A stretch of DNA of 34,592 nt from Thiomargarita sp. Lineage in GTDB: Bacteria > Pseudomonadota > Gammaproteobacteria > Beggiatoales > Beggiatoaceae. This document shows, piece after piece, positions 28,022 to 34,592 of the stretch. The translations under genes and the position numbers were made by a program. The DNA is taken from contig DYNN01000020.1 of assembly GCA_020721045.1 (NCBI GenBank), positions 1 to 34,592 on the forward strand, read 5' to 3'. Below the pieces are notes generated by a model. That model saw only the letters and a program-made list of their open reading frames with translations. It ran no database searches and was not told the DNA's origin. How positions within the stretch are numbered: position 1 is the stretch's first letter; each line of letters opens with the position of its first letter.

Positions 28022-30064
28022 TTAACTATTTGAAACTAACGTTAGATAAATAGAAGAGGCTTTTATGCGAATTTTTTCTATGACAGCAATAACCATATCA
28101 CCGGGCATTAATTTTTTAGTAGTTCCCATGAAAGCATCAACTCCCCAAGGCTGCATTTCCATTTTATAACCTCCTTTAACCGCATCGATAACTAAAGCTG
28201 ATAACGGCTGATTGCGCCAAGTTTGTTGTAAATAAATCATAAACCAACGTTTTTTAGCCTCGCCTTCAATTTGACGAGAATCGCGTGCAGTTTTTTCAGC
28301 AGTAGCTAGTACTTTAAATAATTCTTCTTGATCATAAGGTAATTCTTCACCCACTAAATGCGCAACTAATTGTCTTTGAATCACTAAATCAGCAAATCGA
28401 CGTAAAGGAGAAGTCAATTGTGTGTATACAGACAAACCTAAACCACTATGTCCACCGGGCTGTAACGACAAAGTTGAACCGCGTAATAATTTACGTACTT
28501 TATAAAAACTCAAAGGTTCTGCCAACATTTCAGCGGTAATTGGTTCCAACGGTTCCTCTTGAGTGCGATAAATAATTGGTACTTGATGATGTTGTGCATA
28601 ACGCGCTGCAATATTATTAGCTAAAATCATCATTTCAGCCACCAACAAACGACTGGAAGAATCTGATTTTAACACTGTAACATCAACAACGGCATTTTCT
28701 ACAGTCACTTTATATTCAGGACGTTGAAAAACAAATGCACCTTCTGTTACTCTTTTATTAAACAATGAATGTGCCAATTGCTGCAAATTGCGTAATTGTT
28801 GCGCAGTTTCATCCGCACCTGTTGCAATTAAACCATCTGCATCACGATAACTTAATCGTTGTCTAACGCGAATTGTTTCACGGCTTAAATCACTTTGTTG
28901 TAATTGACCTTGATCATCTAACCATGCTCGTATCACAAAAGAAGAACGTATTTCGCCGGCAGTTAAACTGGCAATATCACATGAAATTTTAGCCGGCAAC
29001 ATTAATACAGTTTGAGTGGGTAAATAAACTGTAGTACCCCGTCGCATGGCTTCTCGATCCAAAGCATCTCCGCGGTGAACCACACAAGCAGGGTCTGAAA
29101 TCGCAATAGTGACTTTCCATAAATCACCTTCACATTCAATTGCTAAAGCATCATCTACTTCACGCGTTTCATCATCATCAATGCTAAAAAATAACTCAGT
29201 GATTGTATCATGATCAGCGGGTAACCAAGGCTTTATTGCCTGAGCAACTTCATTAACAGGCACTGAAAATTCTGGTTTTAAGCCCGCTACAATCACATCA
29301 CGATCAGCATCTAATGGCAAACGCCCAACTTTTTGTAAAATTTCAAAGACCAACTCACGAATATTTAATTTTGCCGCTTCAGCTACCGGTGTTAACAACT
29401 CCTCAACCAACTTATCATGATCGCCACGTAACCAACATTCCAAACGATCAATAAAAGGCGAAACTGCTGTTGAAATAGGCATCGGCACAAATGGATTATC
29501 TGTTGTCTCATTTGATAATTGCAACCGCTGTGACCACGATGGTAACGCATAAGCTATCACCTGTTGTAACCAATCCGTTGCCAGTGTTTGTGAAAGTAAC
29601 TTCTCTTGTTCTCGTTCTCGTTGAGTTTGCAACTCTTTAACCTGTTCTGCAGAACGTGCTTCCCAAACTCTGCCTCTACGCTTGAAATAAAGCCGATCGG
29701 TTGCCATTGCCTTCCACAAACTGGCTAAATGATCCGTTGTGATTTCACCGCCAAAATACAATTCTGCCAATTCAGATAATTCTGAAAGTTCTAATTCTAA
29801 AGCACTTTCCCAAAGAAGAGAAACATCAATATCATTTTGTATCTGCTCGAGATTATTTTGTAACTGCGAGACTAAATGTAGCCATTCTTGCTGATCATGG
29901 ATTCTCGTTGGATGCCGCCATAACAACTTCTCCTCGGATAATTTAATTTCCCGCCCTTTCTCATTTAACGCCTGAATCTTATTTTTTACTTTCTTGGTAA
30001 TATAAATAAAATTAATTTCATCATTTTCCTGCGCAAGCCAAATATTACCTTCTAAATCAGTCAT
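28022..30064 (-). CDS. RNase II/RNB-family 3'-5' exoribonuclease
   Basis: 680 residues from the ATG at 30064. It degrades RNA processively from the 3' end. The N-terminal ~280 residues are divergent and lack recognisable paired cold-shock domains. The RNB domain (~290-575) has SIDDDETREVDDAL; aligned by eye with RNase II, D298, D306 and D307 (numbered from the ATG at 30070) match the metal-binding aspartates, while Glu304 stands at the position of Asp207. ISDPACVVHRGDALDREAMR and GTTVYLP follow. The C-terminus reads like an S1 fold. AAGGA is 6 bases before ATG 30064 but abuts the upstream ATG at 30070, so the shorter start is chosen. This resembles the cyanobacterial/plastid-type branch more than E. 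coli Rnb or Rnr (impression only). It lies between ccmC and the sensor kinase on the same strand. Confidence 0.88.
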   Translation of the reverse strand: MTDLEGNIWLAQENDEINFIYITKKVKNKIQALNEKGREIKLSEEKLLWRHPTRIHDQQEWLHLVSQLQNNLEQIQNDIDVSLLWESALELELSELSELAELYFGGEITTDHLASLWKAMATDRLYFKRRGRVWEARSAEQVKELQTQREREQEKLLSQTLATDWLQQVIAYALPSWSQRLQLSNETTDNPFVPMPISTAVSPFIDRLECWLRGDHDKLVEELLTPVAEAAKLNIRELVFEILQKVGRLPLDADRDVIVAGLKPEFSVPVNEVAQAIKPWLPADHDTITELFFSIDDDETREVDDALAIECEGDLWKVTIAISDPACVVHRGDALDREAMRRGTTVYLPTQTVLMLPAKISCDIASLTAGEIRSSFVIRAWLDDQGQLQQSDLSRETIRVRQRLSYRDADGLIATGADETAQQLRNLQQLAHSLFNKRVTEGAFVFQRPEYKVTVENAVVDVTVLKSDSSSRLLVAEMMILANNIAARYAQHHQVPIIYRTQEEPLEPITAEMLAEPLSFYKVRKLLRGSTLSLQPGGHSGLGLSVYTQLTSPLRRFADLVIQRQLVAHLVGEELPYDQEELFKVLATAEKTARDSRQIEGEAKKRWFMIYLQQTWRNQPLSALVIDAVKGGYKMEMQPWGVDAFMGTTKKLMPGDMVIAVIEKIRIKASSIYLTLVSNS

Positions 30065-30105
30065 TACCATTCCTTAGATTAAAGATACAATGAGAAAATT
30101 GACGC

Positions 30106-30855
30106 TCACTTCTTAGTTAAAACCGTCTGACCTAATTCTTGCACCCAAGCGAGATTCTTTTCCCTTTCTAAAACTTCGCAACGTGCGCGGATTAACACCA
30201 CAGTCACATAAAACAATTTAAACGCCACTGCCATCAACAACAACGGGATTAACATATCAATATGAATAGAAGGTTTATCCAATTTAGTAATAGTCGCCCC
30301 TTGATGCAAGGTATTCCACCAAACCACAGAATAATGAATAATCGGTATATTAACCACACCCACTAATGCCAATATACCGCTGGCACGCGCTGCAATGCGT
30401 TTATCTTCAATGGCTGCATTTAACGCAATAACACCTAAGTAGAGAAATAATAAAATTAATTCAGAAGTTAAACGCGCATCCCAAACCCACCACGCGCCCC
30501 ACATGGGTTTGCCCCACAAAGACCCCGTTACCAATGCCAAAAAAGTAAAAGAAGCACCAATAGGCGCAGAACTGGCTGCAAAGGCTTCCGCAATTTTCAT
30601 TCGCCAAATCAGACCAATCATGCCAGAAACCGCCATCACCATATAAATAAACATAGACATCCATGCAGCGGGAACATGAATAAAAATAATGCGATACGCT
30701 TCACCTTGTTGATAATCTGCAGGTGCGACAAATAAACCGTAATATAAACCCATTACCATAAAGATTAAACAAGTCCAACCAAACCAAGGGGTTAAACGTT
30801 GAGAAATAGTATAAAAATGTTTAGGAGATGCCAAACGTTGTAAAAATTTCCACAT
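30106..30855 (-). CDS. ccmC: Heme exporter / cytochrome c maturation protein CcmC
   Basis: 249 residues with six predicted membrane helices. It presents heme to CcmE in system I cytochrome c maturation. The tryptophan-rich WWD signature is GKPMWGAWWVWDARLTSELI. The two heme-ligand histidines are expected in IIFIHVPAAWMSMF and IPIIHYSVVWWNTLHQG, both present. The usual neighbours ccmA, ccmB and ccmD-I are not adjacent: the RNase gene follows 41 bases downstream and a divergent gene lies upstream. Shine-Dalgarno weak. Detached ccmC would mean the ccm genes are split in this genome, or that ccmABDE lie outside the window. Confidence 0.94.
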   Translation of the reverse strand: MWKFLQRLASPKHFYTISQRLTPWFGWTCLIFMVMGLYYGLFVAPADYQQGEAYRIIFIHVPAAWMSMFIYMVMAVSGMIGLIWRMKIAEAFAASSAPIGASFTFLALVTGSLWGKPMWGAWWVWDARLTSELILLFLYLGVIALNAAIEDKRIAARASGILALVGVVNIPIIHYSVVWWNTLHQGATITKLDKPSIHIDMLIPLLLMAVAFKLFYVTVVLIRARCEVLEREKNLAWVQELGQTVLTKK

Positions 30856-31028
30856 GCGAATCGTTACTCATTGGTAAAATAATAAAAAGAGTTGTGTAAT
30901 CTAATTGATTCACTAAAATAGCTTTGAATTATAATCTTGAATGATAAAAAAAGCGATTAACCTTATAATTAATTTAACTTTACAACTCAAAAACATGCAA
31001 TCTTAAACCACTTGCTCGTAAAAATACC
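30856..31028. promoter_or_regulatory. AT-rich divergent promoter region (ccmC / transketolase half)
   Basis: 173 bases separate two divergent starts. Rightward TATAAT hexamers lie at 30930-30935 and 30964-30969, and TATAAT also reads leftward at 30928-30933. Good -35 boxes at standard spacing were not found: TTGAAT at 30937 is 21 bases from the second hexamer, and TTGATT at 30905 is 19 from the first. Promoters for both genes are expected here by position. Confidence 0.35.
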
Positions 31029-32030
31029 ATGAATATTGTAACTAAACCCTATGCCAATGCATTTATCAATTTTGCCCATGATAAACCCGAAATTCTTTGC
31101 TTATCTGCTGATTTGACCAGTTCTTGTGAAATTGACAAATTTCGTGATCAATACCCCAATCGTTTCTTTTCAATGGGCATGACAGAACAACACACGCTGA
31201 GTTTTTGTGGCGGATTGGCGATGGAAGGTTATCGTCCTTTCTTCCACACATTTAGCGTTTTTCTCTATCGTCGCCCTTATGATCAACTAATAAATTCAGT
31301 GGCTTACTCCAATCGTAAAGTACGCTTAATGGGATTTTTACCCGGCATTACCACACCCGGCGGTGCAACACATCAAGCCATTGAAGACATTGCTGTTTTA
31401 CGCAGCGTGCCCAATATGACAATTTTAGAAACCGGTGATGCCACTGAAGTAGAAACCGTGTTAGAAGTTGCTGATGCCGTTGATGGACCTGTTTATGTAC
31501 GTGTTTTACGAGGTTTAGTACCGCGCTTATTTACAACACCTTTTCAATTCAACCAATTGCGCTTATTAAATCATGGAAAAGATATACTAGTGATTTCAGC
31601 GGGTATTACTACAGAAGAAGCTATGCGCGCAACCAAAGCACTCACAGCAGCTGGTGTCAATATTATGCATGTACATGTTTCTACACTAAAACCATTTGCC
31701 ACCGACGCATTATTAGAATTAATTGAAATGGTTAAATATGGCATTGTTACTATTGAAAATCATACGGTGATTGGCGGATTGGGCAGTATTGTTGCAGATA
31801 TTTTAGCTGAATATGGTATTGGTAAACGATTGATTAAATTAGGTTTACAAGATACTTTTGCCCACGGCGCTAGCCGTCCCTATTTGATGAAAAAATTCGG
31901 TTTAGACGCAATTGCATTGGTACACGCAATTGAAAAATTACTGGGTTCGACAACGAATATTTCAGAAACTGATTTACAAACTGTGCGATTAGATGAAGTG
32001 CACAGCGTCGCTAAGGCAGAAGCACTATGA
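31029..32030 (+). CDS. Transketolase C-terminal half (pyrimidine-binding + C-terminal domains)
   Basis: 333 residues covering only the second half of a thiamine-diphosphate transketolase. Residues ~1-165 are the pyrimidine-binding domain: FFSMGMTEQHTLSFCGGLAMEG with the cofactor-activating glutamate at E53, then PGITTPGGATHQAIEDIAVL. Residues ~190-310 are the C-terminal domain (THGKDILVISAG-like, ending ENHTVIGGLGSIVADILAE). The pyrophosphate-binding half (GDG...N motif) is missing. In split transketolases that half is usually the gene just upstream, but here upstream is divergent ccmC, so the partner must be elsewhere. Its stop overlaps the next start by 4 bases (ATGA), coupling it to the RuBisCO-like protein. 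No clear Shine-Dalgarno. DXP synthase is excluded: that enzyme has both halves in one chain. Confidence 0.88.
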   Translation: MNIVTKPYANAFINFAHDKPEILCLSADLTSSCEIDKFRDQYPNRFFSMGMTEQHTLSFCGGLAMEGYRPFFHTFSVFLYRRPYDQLINSVAYSNRKVRLMGFLPGITTPGGATHQAIEDIAVLRSVPNMTILETGDATEVETVLEVADAVDGPVYVRVLRGLVPRLFTTPFQFNQLRLLNHGKDILVISAGITTEEAMRATKALTAAGVNIMHVHVSTLKPFATDALLELIEMVKYGIVTIENHTVIGGLGSIVADILAEYGIGKRLIKLGLQDTFAHGASRPYLMKKFGLDAIALVHAIEKLLGSTTNISETDLQTVRLDEVHSVAKAEAL

Positions 32031-33145
32031 ATAATAACCGTTTTTTAGTCACTTACCAAATCACAGGTGACGAAGTTGATGCATTAGCGCGCGCACAAAT
32101 CATCTGTTTTGAACAAACTGTGGAAGTGAGCGAAGAGTTGATTAATTCTGATTTTATTCGTGAACAAATTGTTGGGCAATTAATTGAATTTAAAACAATA
32201 ACTGAACAATGTTTCAACGTCACTATCAGTTATGCAATTGATACCACTGCTTTTGAAATAACACAATTACTTAACGTGATTTTTGGCAATACTAGTATTA
32301 AAACACATATTAAAGTCGTTAATATTCAATTTCCTAGCACATTACTAGACTATTTTTCCGGACCACGTTTTGGCGTACAAGGTTTGCGAGAAAAAGTTCA
32401 AATCACTCACAAACCACTTTTATGTACCGCCTTGAAACCAATGGGAAAATCGGCAACTGAGCTTGCAACATTAGCTTATCAATTTGCTTTAGGGGGCGTA
32501 GATATTATCAAAGATGATCATGGATTAACCAATCAATCTTTTTGTCCCTACGAAGAACGAGTAAAAGCTTGTGTAGCGGCTGTGGCAAAAGCCAATGATA
32601 AAACTGGAAAAAATTGCATTTACGTACCTAATATCACTGCACCAGTAACGGAAATTGAAAAACGTGTGACTTATGCTAAACGACAAGGGGCGGGAGGATT
32701 ACTCGTTGCACCGGGCTTAACAGGTTTTGATACGATGCGCGCTATTGCAGAAAGTGAGTTTATTGATTTGCCACTGATTTCTCATCCGGCTTTATTGGGT
32801 TCAATGGTTACTAGCCAAACTAATGGATTTGCGCATTCAGTTTTATTTGCGACATTACAAAGACTTGCTGGAGCAGATGCTACAATTTATCCCAATTATG
32901 GTGGACGATTTGGATTCAGTCGAGAAGAATGTGACGCGATTGCAACGGCTTGTAGTGCGCCATTGGGTAATTATCCGGCGATTTTCCCAACTCCCGGCGG
33001 TGGTATGACTTTGGATAAAGTGCCTGATATGCAACAACTTTATGGTGAAAATGTCATATTTTTAATCGGTGGTGCATTATATGCGCATTCACCCGATTTA
33101 GTAGAAAATGTGCGTTACTTTTTAAATTTAGTTGGAAGAACTTAG
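32027..33145 (+). CDS. RuBisCO-like protein (form IV), probably an isomerase/enolase-type enzyme rather than a carboxylase
   Basis: 372 residues, shorter than true RuBisCO large chains (~470). The fold landmarks are present: GPRFGVQGLRE, TALKPMG with K137 (RuBisCO K175 position), GGVDIIKDDHG with K162 and D164 (K201, D203 positions), SHPALLG with H253, PGGGMTLDKVPDM and FLIGGALY. RuBisCO Glu204 is replaced by His165, and loop 6 with its catalytic lysine is replaced by ADATIYPNYGGRFGFS, so carboxylation is not expected. From memory this set (KDDHG, PN.GGRF) resembles the Rhodospirillum rubrum RLP that isomerises 5-methylthioribulose-1-phosphate to 1-methylthioxylulose-5-phosphate. Coupled by ATGA overlap to the transketolase half. 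The substrate here is inference. Confidence 0.9.
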   Translation: MNNNRFLVTYQITGDEVDALARAQIICFEQTVEVSEELINSDFIREQIVGQLIEFKTITEQCFNVTISYAIDTTAFEITQLLNVIFGNTSIKTHIKVVNIQFPSTLLDYFSGPRFGVQGLREKVQITHKPLLCTALKPMGKSATELATLAYQFALGGVDIIKDDHGLTNQSFCPYEERVKACVAAVAKANDKTGKNCIYVPNITAPVTEIEKRVTYAKRQGAGGLLVAPGLTGFDTMRAIAESEFIDLPLISHPALLGSMVTSQTNGFAHSVLFATLQRLAGADATIYPNYGGRFGFSREECDAIATACSAPLGNYPAIFPTPGGGMTLDKVPDMQQLYGENVIFLIGGALYAHSPDLVENVRYFLNLVGRT

Positions 33146-33155
33146 GAATGTAGTG

Positions 33156-33746
33156 ATGACTGATGAGGAATTAAAAGAACTGGTTGCAAGTTTAGCCATT
33201 GCACAACGTGAAACACGTGAACAGATGAAAGAAACTGATGCACGCATGAGAGAAACACGTGAACAGATGAAAGAAACTGATGAACGCATGAGAAAGACGG
33301 ATGAAAAGTTAGAACGGATTGGAATCCATTTGGGTAATATTACCGCAAATCAAGGAGATGTTGCAGAGGAATTCTTTTTCAACAGCTTGGTAAAAGACAT
33401 GCGTTTAGGCAGTATTCGTTTTGAAGATGTGATGAAAAATTCATCTAAGCAACGTGGCAAAATTCAAGAAGAATATGATCTAATTTTAACTAATGGTGAT
33501 TCATTAGCAATTATTGAAGTGAAGTATAAAGTGCATCAAAATGATTTGGCTAAATTAGATCGAAAAATGCAGAATTTTAAGAAATTATTCCCGATTTATC
33601 AGAACTTTAAACAATATGGCGCAATTGCTTCTTTTCATATTAATGATGATGCTAAAAGAGAAGCTTTAGAACGTGGTTATTTTGTATTACAACGACAAGG
33701 TGAGTTAATTCATGCTGAAAGTAGTGAACATTTAACTGTCTTATGA
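33156..33746 (+). CDS. Coiled-coil + PD-(D/E)XK-like protein, tandem copy 1 (4 heptad units)
   Basis: 196 residues. N-terminus MTDEELKELVASLAIAQR, then a charged coiled coil made of alternating 7-residue units of the type ETREQMK and ETDERMR: four units here, encoded by a near-perfect 42-base repeat. The C-terminal domain has the layout of a PD-(D/E)XK nuclease fold: helix VAEEFFFNSL with a Glu, EEYDLILTNGDSLAIIEVKYK supplying D...ExK, then ALERGYFVLQRQG. Catalysis is not shown. The frame extends to a TTG at 33132, but the two paralogues begin at the equivalent of ATG 33156, and AGGA sits 8 bases before it, overlapping the RLP stop. It is therefore probably in the same transcript as the RLP. 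Function unknown. Confidence 0.8.
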   Translation: MTDEELKELVASLAIAQRETREQMKETDARMRETREQMKETDERMRKTDEKLERIGIHLGNITANQGDVAEEFFFNSLVKDMRLGSIRFEDVMKNSSKQRGKIQEEYDLILTNGDSLAIIEVKYKVHQNDLAKLDRKMQNFKKLFPIYQNFKQYGAIASFHINDDAKREALERGYFVLQRQGELIHAESSEHLTVL

Positions 33747-33762
33747 CTCAAGGAGAACAATC

Positions 33763-34332
33763 ATGACAGATGATGAATTAAAAGAACTGGTTGCAAGTTT
33801 AGCTGTTGCGCAACGTGAAACCAGCGAACTCATGAGAGAAACGCGTGAACAGATGAAAGAAACTGATGAACGAATGCGAAAGACGGATGAAAAGTTAGAG
33901 CGAATTGGAATCCATTTGGGTAATATCACTGCAAATCAAGGAGATGTTGCAGAGGAGTTTTTTTTCAATAGTTTGGTAAAAGACATGCGTTTAGGCAGTA
34001 TTCGTTTTGAAGATGTGATGAAAAATTCATCTAAGCAACGTGGCAAAATTCAAGAAGAATATGATCTAATTTTAACTAATGGTGATTCATTAGCAATTAT
34101 TGAAGTGAAGTATAAAGTGCATCAAAATGATTTGGCTAAATTAGATCGAAAAATGCAGAATTTTAAGAAATTATTCCCGATTTATCAGAACTTTAAACAA
34201 TATGGCGCAATTGCTTCTTTTCATATTAATGATGATGCTAAAAGAGAAGCTTTAGAACGTGGTTATTTTGTATTACAACGACAAGGCGAGTTAATTCATG
34301 CTGAAAGTAGTGAACATTTAACTGTCTTATGA
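33763..34332 (+). CDS. Coiled-coil + PD-(D/E)XK-like protein, tandem copy 2 (3 heptad units)
   Basis: 189 residues. From MRKTDEKLERIGIHLGN to the last residue it is identical to copy 1. The N-terminal coiled coil is one heptad shorter (ETSELMR, ETREQMK, ETDERMR). The ATG follows AAGGAG by 7 bases in a 16-base gap. The putative nuclease residues (YDLIL...IIEVK) are unchanged. Near-identity at the DNA level through the C-terminal domain indicates recent duplication or gene conversion. Confidence 0.8.
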   Translation: MTDDELKELVASLAVAQRETSELMRETREQMKETDERMRKTDEKLERIGIHLGNITANQGDVAEEFFFNSLVKDMRLGSIRFEDVMKNSSKQRGKIQEEYDLILTNGDSLAIIEVKYKVHQNDLAKLDRKMQNFKKLFPIYQNFKQYGAIASFHINDDAKREALERGYFVLQRQGELIHAESSEHLTVL

Positions 34333-34348
34333 CTCAAAGAGAACAATC

Positions 34349-34592
34349 ATGACAGATGATGAATTAAAAGAATTGGTTGCAAGTTTAGCTATTGCGCAAC
34401 GTGAAACGCGTGAACAGATGAAAGAAACTGATGAGCGCATGAGAAAGACAGATGAGAAGTTAGAACGGATTGGAATCCATTTGGGTAATATTACCGCAAA
34501 TCAAGGAGATGTTGCAGAGGAATTCTTTTTCAACAGCTTGGTAAAAGACATGCGTTTAGGCAGTATTCGTTTTGAAGATGTGATGAAAAATT
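34349..34592 (+). CDS. Coiled-coil + PD-(D/E)XK-like protein, tandem copy 3 (2 heptad units; cut by window edge)
   Basis: The 81 codons visible begin MTDDELKELVASLAIAQR and carry only two heptad units (ETREQMK, ETDERMR) before RKTDEKLERIGIHLGN. The rest matches copies 1 and 2 up to the edge. The 16-base gap before it is the same as between copies 1 and 2 except that AAGGAG has become AAAGAG, a weaker ribosome site. The gene, and perhaps the array, continues to the right. Confidence 0.78.
   Translation, partial: MTDDELKELVASLAIAQRETREQMKETDERMRKTDEKLERIGIHLGNITANQGDVAEEFFFNSLVKDMRLGSIRFEDVMKN

Noticed and set aside
31029-32030. 1-deoxy-xylulose-5-phosphate synthase or pyruvate dehydrogenase E1 beta
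   Set aside because: The protein is the C-terminal half only and its motifs (GMTEQHTLSFCGGLAMEG) fit the split transketolase family better; DXS is a single long chain.
32027-33145. Genuine carbon-fixing RuBisCO large subunit
   Set aside because: Shorter than true large chains, the Glu204 position is His and loop 6 lacks the catalytic lysine; no small subunit or phosphoribulokinase gene nearby.
33156-34592. Toxin-antitoxin or phage tail-fibre genes
   Set aside because: No paired small toxin/antitoxin gene and no phage genes; the D...ExK pattern plus coiled coil fits a PD-(D/E)XK-like protein better, though activity is unproven.

Overview
The window looks like chromosomal DNA of an AT-rich gammaproteobacterium. 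PrpD, PcnB, GuaB, CcmC, GmhB/PlsC and FolC all read as gammaproteobacterial versions. Short palindromic C5/G5 repeats, a giant multi-domain glycosyltransferase, a RuBisCO-like protein and tandem PD-(D/E)XK-like genes would fit a sulfur oxidiser of the Thiotrichales/Beggiatoa type. That placement is inference from gene content and style, not from a marker gene. No rRNA, tRNA, complete IS element or CRISPR array was seen.

Layout. 1-1350: wreckage of a type I restriction-modification locus. An hsdR remnant has an in-frame internal deletion and runs off the left edge; an hsdS N-terminal remnant is divergent from it; a palindromic repeat element with an internal 79-bp duplication lies between. 1223-5326: a 1367-residue multi-domain glycosyltransferase. 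5391-8414 (-): a secreted PKD/PPC-repeat protein, convergent with it. 8660-13891: a rightward set gmhB, plsC, and an NRPS module (half condensation lobe, adenylation, carrier, epimerisation) ending in a clear intrinsic terminator. 13927-18364 (-): pcnB, a GspL/PilN-like membrane protein and guaB. 18485-18630: a second palindromic element whose arm contains the last codons and stop of prpD. 18620-22713 (-): a DUF2157 / DUF4401 / GDYXXLXY triplet followed by prpD, tightly packed. 22781-25122: divergent folC and an orphan FecCD-type permease. 25134-30855 (-): ccmC, an RNase II-type exoribonuclease and a hybrid sensor kinase. 31029-34592: a stand-alone C-terminal half of transketolase, translationally coupled to a RuBisCO-like protein of the isomerase-looking type, followed at once by three near-identical tandem genes for a small coiled-coil plus PD-(D/E)XK-like protein (the third cut by the window edge).

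The strongest unusual signals are at the right end. The transketolase-half/RuBisCO-like pair suggests an unassigned sugar-phosphate (perhaps methylthio-sugar salvage) step. The three tandem genes differ by exactly one coiled-coil heptad each (4, 3 and 2 repeat units) while their C-terminal domains are essentially identical. Other notable points are the decayed R-M locus, the repeat element that supplies a stop codon, and the NRPS module that has neither a complete condensation domain nor a thioesterase.
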